In this document: piece by piece, positions 46,550 through 55,826 of the stretch
How the letters are laid out: each line of letters starts with the position of its first letter
Position numbering within the stretch: position 1 is the stretch's first letter
Assembly: GCA_018401705.1 (NCBI GenBank)
Contig: JAGYKL010000013.1
Coordinates: forward strand, 41,510-105,509
Length of the DNA stretch: 64,000 bases
Direction of reading: 5' to 3'
Source: Bacteroidia bacterium
GTDB lineage: Bacteria > Bacteroidota > Bacteroidia > M30B66
Translations under genes and position numbers: made by a program
Notes under the pieces: model-generated
What the model was told of the DNA's origin: nothing
Seen by the model: only the letters and a program-made list of their open reading frames with translations
Databases searched by the model: none

Positions 46550-47392
46550 TTAAGCTAGCGAAGCTAGGAACCAACCCAATATTACCATCAAAGCCAAGCC
46601 AAGCAAAACATAAGCAATCAGCTTTAATTCACTTGGGTTTAGTGAACTCTTACTTTTCGAGTTCAAAGATGGATTATGCTTTTTATGACTAAGTTCAGTT
46701 GGAGCAGAAGGGGCTGTTTCAGATTGAATTGTTGCAGAATTATGCGTTTCGGATTGTGCCGAAGGTTTAATAGTTTCTAGAGGCTCAGTAATTTGAAGAT
46801 CAGGCATGTCAAGTCCTTGCTTTGGCAAATCTAGTTCTTGCTTCTGTTCTTCAAGTTCTGGATTTGGTAATTGAAGTTCTTGCTTTAGAGTGTTAAGTTT
46901 AGGTTCTTCAAGATTTGATTTAGGTAAATCTTTTGCTTCTTCTAGCCTTTTTGATTCGGCTTCTTTTGGTAAGTCTTCCTCAAATTCCTTTCTATTGTAT
47001 TCTGGTTCAAGGGCATCTAATGCTTTAAGGGCTAATTTTTTGGAAATTGAATCTTGATGAAATTCAAGGATTTGCTTTTCTTCTTTTTGCTCTTGCTTTT
47101 CTAGTATTTGATTTTCTGTTTCTAGCTTAGGATGTTCTAGATTAATCCATTCTAAAGCTTTTTCACTCCAGGAAATAATTGAAAAACCAATTCTGACTTC
47201 ATCATCAGTAAAAAGTTCCTTTTTACTGATGCGTTCATTGTTAACCCAAACGCCGAACTTACTATCTAGATCTTTAATCCAAACGGAGTTTTCAGAATCA
47301 ATTATAAGTTGAGCATGAAAATCTTCTACAGTTCTATCCTGAACAATAATATCGTTTCCAGGATTCTTTCCGATTCTGCAGATGTATTTCAT
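46550..47392 (-). CDS. FHA-domain protein with C-terminal membrane anchor
   Basis: 280 residues. An N-terminal FHA domain (~1-85): CRIGKNPGNDIIVQDRTVED, then FHAQLII and DLDSKFGVWVNNERIS; the usual NGT turn is replaced by FGVWVN. A long Glu/Lys/Leu-rich linker (90-250) leads to one TM helix at the C-terminus (LIAYVLLGLALMVILGWFLA), so the FHA faces the cytoplasm as a tail-anchored protein. FHA domains bind phosphothreonine. It follows the VWA-FHA gene by 4 bp and is certainly in its operon. Confidence 0.87.
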   Translation of the reverse strand: MKYICRIGKNPGNDIIVQDRTVEDFHAQLIIDSENSVWIKDLDSKFGVWVNNERISKKELFTDDEVRIGFSIISWSEKALEWINLEHPKLETENQILEKQEQKEEKQILEFHQDSISKKLALKALDALEPEYNRKEFEEDLPKEAESKRLEEAKDLPKSNLEEPKLNTLKQELQLPNPELEEQKQELDLPKQGLDMPDLQITEPLETIKPSAQSETHNSATIQSETAPSAPTELSHKKHNPSLNSKSKSSLNPSELKLIAYVLLGLALMVILGWFLASLA

Positions 47393-47396
47393 TCAT

Positions 47397-48884
47397 TTAT
47401 TCCTTGAGCATCAGCTCAACCTTGCCTAATGTTATTTTATCGCCGGGCTTAAGAGAGCGGTTACGAATACGTTCTCCGTTCACAAAAGTTCCATTAGTAC
47501 TTCCAAGGTCTTCGATAGTTATTTCATTGTCTTTTGACTTGATAACTGCATGTTTACCTGTAACAGTTATTTCTGGTAAGCAGATATCATTTGACTCATG
47601 TCGACCTAAAGTAATAAGCTCTTTAGCAATTGGGTAAGTTAAAGTTCTTCCATCTTTGCTAAGTAAAATAACTGGCAAAGCTTTGTCTGATTTTTCGACC
47701 TTTATTTCTGAGGTTTCAACCTTGGAGATTATCACTTCTGTTGGTTTAGCTTCAATTGCAGGATTGTTAGCTTCGTTGGTTTGTTCAGAAGTTACTTCCT
47801 GGTCATTTTTTCTGGTTTTTTTCCTTGAGAAAATATTGATGAAAAGCATCAAGACAACTACCAAGCCTAAAATCCCAATTGAGTACCATAGATATGGCTT
47901 GAAATCTTCAGGTATAATTTGGCCTGCAGCCGGATCGTGAACAATTAAGATTTGTCTATTACCTCTGTAATTGATATCAATTTTGGCTTTGGAAGGGTTG
48001 GTATCCATTCCCACGGTGAACATGATATCGTATCGGGATTCTTTAACAGACTGAGGAAGCGGAATGTTAAAGAAATCAGTAATTGCATTAATGATTCCGA
48101 TTTGAGTTTTAGCTTGAACATTTTTACCCCCAGTTCTAGCACTAAGACGAGTCATGGCATTTGAAGTAATAACACTGTCATTTTCAAGGTAAGTTACCGA
48201 GAAAACAGGGATGTTTAATTGTTTTGCTCTGGAAATACAGTCAGAAGAGGAAGTAGGAAAGCTACTATTATTCTTTGAAGTGCTTAAAACGATAAATAAC
48301 TTTTGTTCTGGTACCTGTTTCTGAATGCCAATATAATTTAGCGCTTCGAGGATGTTCTTATAAAGGTCAGATCTAAGCAATGAATCTTCGCTAGCATTAA
48401 TTCTAAATAACTGCTGCCTTATGTAGCTATGCCTATCAGTAAATTTATCTGACAGTAAACTCATATCAACACTGTCTTTATCGAAACTCCCAAACCATCC
48501 AATATTTAAGATGTCTTCTGGATTAAGATTGTCTAAAGAGCCTGAAACCCCTTCACGTAAATCTACCATAGCTTTACCGGTAGTATTGCCAGAAGCTTCC
48601 AAAAGAAAGAATACAGCTCTTCCTTCATTTTTGTCTTTATCAGGAATGCTCTCCTGAATATTGTAGATAATTTTTCTGGAATCTTGGCGAATGTTTAATT
48701 GTTCTTCTTCGAAACGAGTGTTTCCTTGAAAAGCAAAAGACACCTTAATGACCGGATAACTGCTCGAATCGACAGAAATTATTTTAAGTTCCTGTGCATT
48801 CAAGTTGTTCCATGAAAGGGAAAATCCAATCAGAAAAATTATAGATAAGCACTTGATAATAAGGCTATTTATGAACTTTGTCAT
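47397..48884 (-). CDS. VWA-FHA transmembrane protein
   Basis: 495 residues from ATG 48884, which opens a signal sequence (MTKFINSLIIKCLSIIFLIG); an ATG at 48923 is possible too. A periplasmic VWA-like domain follows (roughly 60-310), but its metal site is degenerate: LLEASGNT instead of DxSxS. One TM helix (WYSIGILGLVVVLMLFINIF) leads to the cytoplasm, and a canonical FHA domain ends the protein: LGRHESNDICLPE, HAVIKSKDN, DLGSTNGTFVNGERI. It therefore joins an extracytoplasmic domain to an intracellular phosphothreonine reader. No kinase gene is nearby. Confidence 0.87.
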   Translation of the reverse strand: MTKFINSLIIKCLSIIFLIGFSLSWNNLNAQELKIISVDSSSYPVIKVSFAFQGNTRFEEEQLNIRQDSRKIIYNIQESIPDKDKNEGRAVFFLLEASGNTTGKAMVDLREGVSGSLDNLNPEDILNIGWFGSFDKDSVDMSLLSDKFTDRHSYIRQQLFRINASEDSLLRSDLYKNILEALNYIGIQKQVPEQKLFIVLSTSKNNSSFPTSSSDCISRAKQLNIPVFSVTYLENDSVITSNAMTRLSARTGGKNVQAKTQIGIINAITDFFNIPLPQSVKESRYDIMFTVGMDTNPSKAKIDINYRGNRQILIVHDPAAGQIIPEDFKPYLWYSIGILGLVVVLMLFINIFSRKKTRKNDQEVTSEQTNEANNPAIEAKPTEVIISKVETSEIKVEKSDKALPVILLSKDGRTLTYPIAKELITLGRHESNDICLPEITVTGKHAVIKSKDNEITIEDLGSTNGTFVNGERIRNRSLKPGDKITLGKVELMLKE

Positions 48885-49007
48885 AGAGTTATTCAATCGA
48901 TTCGGAATGCGAAAGCGATTCATAGTTGTACATTGCGTTCAAAAGTGCAAAAAAAACAATCGGTCTGAAGTCATTTTAACGGGACTTTATAAACAGGGTT
49001 ATCAAAT

Positions 49008-49766
49008 ATGAAATTGTTCGTAAAACAAACTTTACTTACCGTTTTTGGAAGATTTCCTCAAGAGAAGAGGATGTTTATTGTTTTATCAATTTCAGGCTTA
49101 TGTCTCATTTTACGGCAATTTGGGGGTGAATATAGCTCATCACTATTTCATAAAGGAGATGATTTTGTGGTTGCAATTTCGAGAGGCATGTTTAGACTTT
49201 TTGAACATGATCCGGGCAATTTGCCTCAATTGTTTGTTTGGGTTGTTGTTCAATTGTTAGCATTATTAATAATACCTGGAATTTTTTTATGGATTACAAG
49301 ACCTAAAGCTTTTTCATTTTTTAAGTTTCCAGAAAGAGATGCTTGGAAAATCTATCTCGTTTTATTCGCTTTAATGTTGCCGGTGATTTTTGCAGTTTCG
49401 TTTCTTGATTCATTTAAGGCAACTTATCCATTCCTAGAATTTACTGATGAAATTAATTGGGGTATGCTTGTTTTTTGGGAACTCATCTATGCCCTACAGT
49501 TCATTGCAATTGAGTTTTTCTTTAGGGGTTTTCTATTGTTGGGAATGCTACCCGTTTTTGGAGAGGCGGCCTTGGCGGTGAGTGTTTTGCCGTATGTGAT
49601 GATTCATTTCGGAAAACCTTACCCAGAAATCATAGGGGCTTTATTAGCTGGTTGGATATTGGCGCGTTTGGCTTTGAAAACAGGCTCAATCGTTCCCGGA
49701 ATCATGATTCATTTTGGAGTTGCTCTCTTAATGGATCTTTTGGCGCTTTGGCAAATGCACAATTAA
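49008..49766 (+). CDS. CPBP-family intramembrane metalloprotease (degenerate motif 1)
   Basis: 252 residues, about six TM segments. Motif 1 reads AIEFFFRGFLLLG, with the first Glu of EExxxR missing; motif 2 is YVMIHFGKPYPE and motif 3 GIMIHFGVALLMDLL. This pattern is usual for one Bacteroidota subgroup. Substrate unknown. A heptamer array starts 5 bp after its stop. No SD or TAnnTTTG box was seen right upstream. Confidence 0.85.
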   Translation: MKLFVKQTLLTVFGRFPQEKRMFIVLSISGLCLILRQFGGEYSSSLFHKGDDFVVAISRGMFRLFEHDPGNLPQLFVWVVVQLLALLIIPGIFLWITRPKAFSFFKFPERDAWKIYLVLFALMLPVIFAVSFLDSFKATYPFLEFTDEINWGMLVFWELIYALQFIAIEFFFRGFLLLGMLPVFGEAALAVSVLPYVMIHFGKPYPEIIGALLAGWILARLALKTGSIVPGIMIHFGVALLMDLLALWQMHN

Positions 49767-49770
49767 TGAA

Positions 49771-49882
49771 GTACGTTTTACGATGTACGTATTACGATGT
49801 ACGTTTTGCGATTTGCGATGTACGTATTGCGATTTGCGATGTACGTATTACGAATTACGTATTACGATGTACGTATTACGAA
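49771..49882 (+). repeat. 112-bp heptamer array (GTACGTA / TTACGAT / TTGCGAT)
   Basis: Sixteen consecutive 7-bp units of two related kinds, GTACGTA/GTACGTT and TTACGAT/TTGCGAT/TTACGAA, in no fixed order. It starts 5 bp after the CPBP stop. The strict 7-bp step is maintained without slips across the array. Confidence 0.9.
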
Positions 49883-49922
49883 GTTCAGTTGATATAGGCA
49901 GCACAACATTAGATATTCATTT

Positions 49923-49950
49923 CAACTACCAACTGCCAACTACTAACTAT
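49923..49950 (-). repeat. Four CAACTAC-type heptamers
   Basis: CAACTAC, CAACTGC, CAACTAC, TAACTAT, then CTACTAG. Read on the minus strand these are GTAGTTG/ATAGTTA, the same heptamer family as the array at 36942 but in the opposite orientation. They overlap the last codons of the epimerase gene (stop at 49947). Confidence 0.8.
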
Positions 49951-50972
49951 CTACTAGACAACACTATGCGTGCTGTTTCTTCAATGCTTAAGTTAATATC
50001 ATTGTAATGAAATCCATTCAGATTCTGAATGATTCTCTGTCCGTCAAAACTTTGCTTTCCGGAGGCCATTCGTAAACTGTCTTTAGTAAGCGGAATAGCA
50101 GTTTTTGAAAAAACGGACTTAAGTTTACTTGCCAGAATAATAAGTGGGAACCAAAATCTGCCAACTTTAAATTTGGGCGTTTCCTTGTTTGTTGCTTTTG
50201 AAACCAGCTCAAGGAATTCAATTGTTGTCATATTCCTTGCGCATAAAATAAATCTCTGGGCATTCAAATCTGAATCAAGAATAAGCAAACAGCTCATGGC
50301 AATGTCTTCAACAGACACATATCCGCTAGCTCCTTCAACATAAGCAGGTAAACCATCCGAAACAGCATAGAAAATACTCGCACTGCTGTTTTTTCTCAAA
50401 CTAGGGCCTATAACAAATGTAGGATTAAGAATCACCGCGTTCAAGCCTTCTTCGATTGCTCTCCAAACTTCCTGCTCAGCAGCATATTTGCTTATAGCAT
50501 AGGCTGTTGTGGAAGGGTCGGGCTTAAAAAAGTAATCTTCATCAACAAGTCCATCTGGATTAGGACCTAAAGTGGCCACAGAACTCAAATGAATGAATTT
50601 CTTTATTTGCTTTTCCTTAGAAATATTAACGAGATTCGAAGTGCCTTCGGCATTGATTTTAAGCATATTGTCTCTATCTGACTTTTTCGTAGAAACAAAC
50701 GCTGCTGCATGAATAACATAATCGACATTTTCAATAGCATCTTCAATTACCCCAAGATCCAGTATATCTCCCTCAAACCACGAAATGTTGGATTTATAAT
50801 CACCAAAATTGAGATTGTACCAACTGAAAATAATTTTTAATTCATCTTTTGCTTTGGCAACATCCCTGCATATCAAGTTTAGAACACACGAATTCTGAAG
50901 CAATTTAATGACTATATGACTTCCTATGAGTCCCGTTGAGCCTGTTACAAGAATGCGTTTGCTTGAATTCAT
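49947..50972 (-). CDS. NAD(P)-dependent epimerase/dehydratase (extended SDR)
   Basis: 341 residues from ATG 50972 (MNSSKRILVTGSTGLIGSHI); the ten-residue extension from 51002 is hydrophobic and unneeded. Rossmann motif GSTGLIG, NAD-loop DYVIHAAAFVS, and the catalytic YAISKYAAE (YxxxK) are all present. The family includes dihydroflavonol-4-reductase and 3-beta-HSD-like enzymes; the substrate is unknown. Monocistronic. Confidence 0.9.
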   Translation of the reverse strand: MNSSKRILVTGSTGLIGSHIVIKLLQNSCVLNLICRDVAKAKDELKIIFSWYNLNFGDYKSNISWFEGDILDLGVIEDAIENVDYVIHAAAFVSTKKSDRDNMLKINAEGTSNLVNISKEKQIKKFIHLSSVATLGPNPDGLVDEDYFFKPDPSTTAYAISKYAAEQEVWRAIEEGLNAVILNPTFVIGPSLRKNSSASIFYAVSDGLPAYVEGASGYVSVEDIAMSCLLILDSDLNAQRFILCARNMTTIEFLELVSKATNKETPKFKVGRFWFPLIILASKLKSVFSKTAIPLTKDSLRMASGKQSFDGQRIIQNLNGFHYNDINLSIEETARIVLSSR

Positions 50973-51070
50973 TTTATGCTTCGAATCTACAAATAACAAC
51001 AAAGAAGGCTATGTGTTGCTGAAAAATATCATAGATTAGTTTTTCAATAGTTCGATGAGGATTTGAATTC

Positions 51071-51442
51071 ATGAAACAAATTTATCTAATAGCGGCGTTA
51101 ACATTAAGTGGTTTGTCTCTGTTTTCTCAAGATACAGTTCTAGATAGCGTTTACATACAAGAGGGAATTGCCAGCTTTTATGCAAAGCGATTTCACGGAA
51201 GGCCAACTGCAAGTGGCGAAATTTTTCATATCGACAGTCTTACAGCTGCTCATAAAACGTTGCCATTTGGCACAAGAGTGAGAGTTACCAACTTAAGTAA
51301 TAACAAAGAGGTAATAGTAAGAATAAATGATCGGGGCATGAATGATTTGAAAAGAATCATTGATTTAAGTCCTGCAGCAGCCAGAGAGATAAGTATTATA
51401 AACAAAGGACTTCAAAGAGTTCGTATTGAGGAAATAGAATGA
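51071..51442 (+). CDS. RlpA-type septal ring lytic transglycosylase
   Basis: 123 residues with signal peptide ([16 protein letters not shown]). A single double-psi beta-barrel domain covers the rest: [31 protein letters not shown], and the catalytic-region [20 protein letters not shown]. RlpA cleaves naked glycan strands of peptidoglycan during division in proteobacteria; the SPOR domain of the E. coli protein is absent here, as usual in Bacteroidota. Ends before a terminator. Confidence 0.92.
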   Translation: MKQIYLIAALTLSGLSLFSQDTVLDSVYIQEGIASFYAKRFHGRPTASGEIFHIDSLTAAHKTLPFGTRVRVTNLSNNKEVIVRINDRGMNDLKRIIDLSPAAAREISIINKGLQRVRIEEIE

Positions 51443-51457
51443 TGCAAAAAAAACTCA

Positions 51458-51488
51458 AAGCCTGAGTATTCTATGAATACGCAGGCTT
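51458..51488. terminator. Terminator between rlpA-like gene and LRR gene
   Basis: 14-bp stem with one mismatch (51458-51471 with 51475-51488) and a 3-nt loop. On the minus strand it is followed by TGAGTTTTTTTT, so it is strong for the LRR-side transcript; the plus-strand T-run is short (ATTGTTT). Confidence 0.75.
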
Positions 51489-51546
51489 ATTGTTTAGGTC
51501 TGCTGGTTATTTAAAAGAGTGAATTATTGATTTTCGTGTTAAAAGT

Positions 51547-53316
51547 TCATACCAGCAATGAAATACCAATTTCAGTACAGTTAAGCAATGTTGTTTTAAA
51601 CTTTCTAGATTCAAGCATTAAATTCAATATTATTTGAATTTTACTTGGTAATGAATCTTCAAGTTTTAATGTCTGCATCTGGAAAATTGATTTCCAGCAA
51701 TATATTTTTTTTATGTTGGTAAGTAGATGGGGCAGAGACTTTAAGTTATTATTAGAAATATCTAAAATTTCTAAGTTTTTCATACCTCCAAAGATATCCG
51801 GCAACTCGCTAAATGAATTACTGTTTATAAAAAGCTTTTCCATTTTAGTTAGTTTAATCATGCAGTCTGGAAGGCTAGTTAATCCAATGTTTCTGGCTCT
51901 AATTGTTTTAATATCAGGGTATTCGCAAATAGACTCCGGTAGCGCTTTACCTCTCATACTAGCATCAATAAGGCCACTTAAAACTAGCATATCATTTTCT
52001 ACTCTTCCTTCTAATGATATTTCCCCATTGTCTGAGGTGCCATTTCCTCCAATTGCAGACTGGTTTAATAATTCATCAAGAGACATTTCGCTTATGTCTT
52101 TTGATGAAGAACTTTGACCATAGCTTTTTGATAACTCAGCATATTTATCTTCAGCAAACAAAAAATTGATATCTTCATTAAACTTCCTTTGACCAAGAAG
52201 TTTTTTAATGTCTGGAGCAGTTACAAACTCAGAAAGCGCTAAAGCGCTATTGTATTTTTTTACATTTTCTTGCTTATTAATAAAGCTATGAAATGCTTTA
52301 AGCCTTTCAACTTCATTTTGATTCACGAAGCCACTCTGTGAGAATTTGATTGCCTTATCAAGATTGGTTCTTGCTTTATCAAACTCATCTGTGAAGGAAT
52401 ATGCAATACTCAAATTTTCATGAAAACCTTGAGCAACTTTATCATTAACGGCTGCTTTTTTATCATCCGGATTGTATAATTCGAGCCAAGATTCCCATAT
52501 TTTAATTGGACCTTGCAAGGAAGCGTAATTTTTGCTTTCTAAAGCTGCAATTGCATCAGCTGCAGCAGTCTCCGTTTCAGCATAATCTTTAGCACTTCCT
52601 GAGCCGTAAGCAATATCAAATTTCAACTTAGTTTCTTCGAAGAAGATGCGTTCATATATGCTTTCAGCCAGATTGCCAATTTGTTTAACAATAGCTTTTC
52701 GAGCAAGAGTAGCTTGTCCGGAGCTATTAAAGGCCAAGGCTAAATCTGCTATGCTTGTGTAGGAAATTACTTGAATTGAGGTACTTGATCCTTTCTCTGT
52801 TTTTTTATGTTTTTCAATTTGTTCGTTTCCAAACTGAAGTGTCATATCTGAATTGAGTTCCCAAGTATCCAGAACTCCCTGAGAATTGCTTGCCTGAGCA
52901 ATTGCCGGTAAACGATATTCTACTTTATAAAAGTATTGTGTACACCCATCTTTGGCAACTACACAAGAGGCTGTTTTTTGCTCCTTTGAAAGAATAATAG
53001 GTTTCCCAAAAGCTAAACTAACTGTTACATCTCCTTGACCACCGACCAAAGCAACTTCATTCAAGGCTTTAAAATTTACTTTCGACATTCTTTCAACATC
53101 AGACTTCATTATATCCATGTTTCCTAGGTAAAGCCTCAGCGTATCTTTATTAAATGGTAAATCATTTGTATAAACCTGAATACCTAGTTTACTCATTCCT
53201 TTAACCGGAGCAGTGGGAAATTGTGTGAAATCAATTTTTGCAGTGTTTGATTTTGATTTCTGTCCAAAGGAATAACCTGCAATTAATAAAGATATGATTA
53301 GTGCAATAACTCTCAT
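51547..53316 (-). CDS. Exported leucine-rich-repeat protein, probably with scrambled C-terminus
   Basis: 589 residues with signal peptide (MRVIALIISLLIAGYSFG). The long N-terminal part has TPR-like helical features (AYSFTDEFDKARTNLDKAI) but no clear known domain. LRR units occupy ~470-545 (LPDCMIKLTKMEKLFINSNS, LPDIFGGMKNLEILDISNNN, LKSLPHLLTNIKK). After KKIY the frame does not read a proper LRR, yet neighbouring frames give IAGNQFS and DADIK before the original frame returns with KLEDSLPSKIQII. So the last ~12 residues of LRR 4 look compensated by indels. Probably a surface or periplasmic protein. Confidence 0.7.
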   Translation of the reverse strand: MRVIALIISLLIAGYSFGQKSKSNTAKIDFTQFPTAPVKGMSKLGIQVYTNDLPFNKDTLRLYLGNMDIMKSDVERMSKVNFKALNEVALVGGQGDVTVSLAFGKPIILSKEQKTASCVVAKDGCTQYFYKVEYRLPAIAQASNSQGVLDTWELNSDMTLQFGNEQIEKHKKTEKGSSTSIQVISYTSIADLALAFNSSGQATLARKAIVKQIGNLAESIYERIFFEETKLKFDIAYGSGSAKDYAETETAAADAIAALESKNYASLQGPIKIWESWLELYNPDDKKAAVNDKVAQGFHENLSIAYSFTDEFDKARTNLDKAIKFSQSGFVNQNEVERLKAFHSFINKQENVKKYNSALALSEFVTAPDIKKLLGQRKFNEDINFLFAEDKYAELSKSYGQSSSSKDISEMSLDELLNQSAIGGNGTSDNGEISLEGRVENDMLVLSGLIDASMRGKALPESICEYPDIKTIRARNIGLTSLPDCMIKLTKMEKLFINSNSFSELPDIFGGMKNLEILDISNNNLKSLPHLLTNIKKIYCWKSIFQMQTLKLEDSLPSKIQIILNLMLESRKFKTTLLNCTEIGISLLV

Positions 53317-53535
53317 TATAAATAGATTGTATTATTTGAAAAAATCTTACTGCGCAAAGATTAAGTTAAGTGAGATTTTCAAATTTATTATAGAAAAATC
53401 AAATTTAATCTTAGCATTTGTTATGCTTTTTTTAATTTTTACTTCTTGACTAATTTAATTTCCCAAAAACAATTAATATTTTAAATTTTTCTTTTCAATA
53501 TGAACCATGAAAAATCTACCGCCAAATCTAATGAT

Positions 53536-54142
53536 TTAATCATGTTCTTGGTAATCATTAGGCTCAGGTGCGTCAATGGGTTTTGACATTTCCATAGCCT
53601 TTTGATTTTGTTCTTCTAAAGTCCATTCATCAGTTTGCGATGTTACCAGCCAATTCATTCCTGATTGTCTGAAAATTTGAACATCAACACCAAAGTGTTC
53701 TTTGAATTTCTTTTCAACTTCGCCCGCTGTCATAGAAGCTTTAATGGTTATATCGCCATCAATCTGAAAATCTCTAATTGACCCTAAAGTTATATGACGG
53801 TTCTTGACCTGCTCATCCGCCGTTAGGCGATTATCATGGTTTTTATCAATGAAAAAGCCTACTTGAGGAACTTGAATCTTTCTGAAAATTGCAGTTCACC
53901 CATCGTAATGTCTTTAAGGAATAGTTCCATCTTTTATTTCAAAAGTATTGGTAGTGGTTATGTTAAACAATGTATCTTCATCAGTTTTTGAAGCCATTTA
54001 AGGCTCGCCCTCATCATGGTGTATTATCAATAGACATCGATGGTGTTCCGTTAAAACAGAAATTTTTCCTTCAACACAACGTTCTTCCCTTGAGATATTC
54101 ATGCGGAAGATAGCTGAAATTGACCATTTTATCCTTAAACAC
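53536..54142 (-). pseudogene. Heavily lesioned gene for a small EF-hand-like protein of unknown family
   Basis: From 53997 to 53536 one minus frame reads MASKTDEDTLFNITTTNTF, then ...DGTIP, TAA, RHYDG, TGA, TAIFRKIQVPQVGFFIDKNH, DNRLTADEQVKNR..., ending in YQEHD. The stretch DKNHDNRLTADE looks like an EF-hand loop. Upstream to ~54142, other frames carry FKDKMVNFSYLPHEYLKGR, CVEGKISV and NGTPSMSIDNTP, seemingly of the same protein. So two in-frame stops and several frameshifts break it. The family is not recognised; the C-terminal EVEKKFKEHFGVDVQIFRQS part resembles small signalling-type proteins of Bacteroidota. Confidence 0.65.
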
Positions 54143-54259
54143 CGTAAAAATCTGATTAGGAAACCTTAAATTAAGGAAAACATTAGTGCTGGCAATCTGT
54201 TCACAAATTTAACTTTCATTCCTGAATAAAACTTAGTTTGAACTGTGTTGAAGTGGTTT

Positions 54260-55216
54260 TTAGGTAAATGGTGCAACATCTCCTTGTTCTCTGGCCGATT
54301 GCCATGGCTTAACATCTTTCGATGCTTCCAGAGCTTCGTCCAACTTCGGGAAAAAATTAAAACCAGTTATAGACTCAACACTATCAATAGATACGGCATA
54401 ACTTTCAAGTGGAGATTCGCACTGACGGTTTGGCATTAGAAAAGCAATGCATTTGCCATTTTCTTTATCCCAAGCTAACTTGTAATAATAAAAAGGAATA
54501 GAAACCTGATTTCGACTCCTTTCAATTACAGGCAAGCCATCACGTAAAATTGGTCCGGTTACAACATACAAAGGCGTTTGATGTTCTTGAACGTAAGCTC
54601 TCATTAAATCCTCAAGTCTAGCCCAGCTATCGCGATTAAAATCTGGTTTTTGAGGTGACATATTTGAATACAAATAGCTTTCTGATAATGCTTTTAAAGA
54701 CCATCTGAAATCTGCGGAAGGAGCAAGGTGGCCTCTATCATAACCGAATCCGTCGTATTTAATAGTGCCATCACTGAGAGTGTCTTTTAAAAAATAATCT
54801 TGCTCAACAGAAGAGCCGGTTTTTACCAATGAATCTGGGCGGAAGTCATTTGTTCTGCCAACCATGCCACTTGCAATATCAGGAAGAATCATGTGAGCAA
54901 CCCAAGCTGCTTGTTCATGTTTTTCGCTGTAAAGTATAGTCATTGCCGAATGTTCAACAAGTTCATCTTGAGGAGCTAATTCAGGTAGTCCATATAACTT
55001 TAGGTCGGTTCTTAAGTTCTGTAGTTTAAGTGCTTCAAGCCTTTGCAGAAGTTGACTTTCCTGAAGCCTGATTTGCTCAATCTTTAATTCTGTTTCTTGA
55101 AGTGCTTTTAGAGTTGAATCTTGCGCTGCGCTTGATTTTACTGTATGCAAAGAAACAATTATCAGCAGTACTTTCAGAAGTCTGAGAAATAAGCTTTGGC
55201 TTGGTTTTAATTGCAT
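54260..55216 (-). CDS. Exported DNA/RNA non-specific endonuclease (NUC/ENDO_1 family)
   Basis: 318 residues from ATG 55216 (MQLKPSQSLFLRLLKVLLII, signal-like segment); an ATG at 55273 would overlap the upstream gene. A helical region (~30-70) leads to the nuclease domain with the family signature GYDRGHLAPSADF, where Asp-Arg-Gly-His is the catalytic core, and Asn-containing SNMSPQKPDFNR. Enzymes of this type cut single- and double-stranded DNA and RNA outside the cytoplasm, mostly for nutrition. Starts 40 bp after the upstream RibD-like gene. Confidence 0.9.
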   Translation of the reverse strand: MQLKPSQSLFLRLLKVLLIIVSLHTVKSSAAQDSTLKALQETELKIEQIRLQESQLLQRLEALKLQNLRTDLKLYGLPELAPQDELVEHSAMTILYSEKHEQAAWVAHMILPDIASGMVGRTNDFRPDSLVKTGSSVEQDYFLKDTLSDGTIKYDGFGYDRGHLAPSADFRWSLKALSESYLYSNMSPQKPDFNRDSWARLEDLMRAYVQEHQTPLYVVTGPILRDGLPVIERSRNQVSIPFYYYKLAWDKENGKCIAFLMPNRQCESPLESYAVSIDSVESITGFNFFPKLDEALEASKDVKPWQSAREQGDVAPFT

Positions 55217-55256
55217 GAAGTAGTATTCGTTTTTCAAATTCGAAGTGACTGTTTGT

Positions 55257-55796
55257 TTAGTCTTCATTTTCAAGAGAATAATGTAATTGAACTAAGCCCG
55301 AAGCAAAGTTTTTAGATGAAATTAGGCTTAATGTCCTTTCGGGAGTTCCATGTTTGAAAAGCTGAATTCCATCGCCAAGAATTACCGGAATAACCGAAAG
55401 AATGATTTCGTCAATAGCTCCAATTTTAAGTAATTCATGAACTAATTGAGAGCCTCCGTCGCAGTAAATATTTTTTCCTACCATAGATTTTAAACGCTCG
55501 ATGAGCTCGGATAAATCACCAGAATAAAAGTGAGTATTTCCAATTGAAGGAAGATTTTTTCGTGTAATTACATAAGCTTCTTTGTCCTGGAGAGGAAACT
55601 CATCTACAACGTTCATCACCCAATCATAAGTTCTTTTTCCAACAATCACAGTATCTACAGAATCTACAAATGCCTCATAACCATAGTCTTCACTATCAAC
55701 TTGAACAAGGTTAAGAAAACTTAAATCGTCGCCTGGCTTAGAAATGTATCCATCCAGCGAAGCTGAGATATATAATATGAGTTTTCTTTCAGGCAT
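55257..55796 (-). CDS. RibD C-terminal/dihydrofolate reductase-like protein
   Basis: 179 residues, typical size for this small family. N-terminus LILYISASLDGYISKPGDDL, then VDTVIVGKRTYDWVMN and GGSQLVHELLKIGAIDEIIL match the RibD_C/DHFR-like fold (NADPH-binding GG). Substrate is unknown; most members are not real DHFR. Upstream lies the DUF5916 pseudogene stop (55827). Confidence 0.88.
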   Translation of the reverse strand: MPERKLILYISASLDGYISKPGDDLSFLNLVQVDSEDYGYEAFVDSVDTVIVGKRTYDWVMNVVDEFPLQDKEAYVITRKNLPSIGNTHFYSGDLSELIERLKSMVGKNIYCDGGSQLVHELLKIGAIDEIILSVIPVILGDGIQLFKHGTPERTLSLISSKNFASGLVQLHYSLENED

Positions 55797-55826
55797 CTTT
55801 TAAAATTAAAGATGCTAAGCTAAGTA

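Noticed and set aside
53870..53960. Selenocysteine at the in-frame TGA of the EF-hand-like gene
   Set aside because: A TAA stop lies only six codons upstream in the same frame, and no SECIS-like hairpin is evident.
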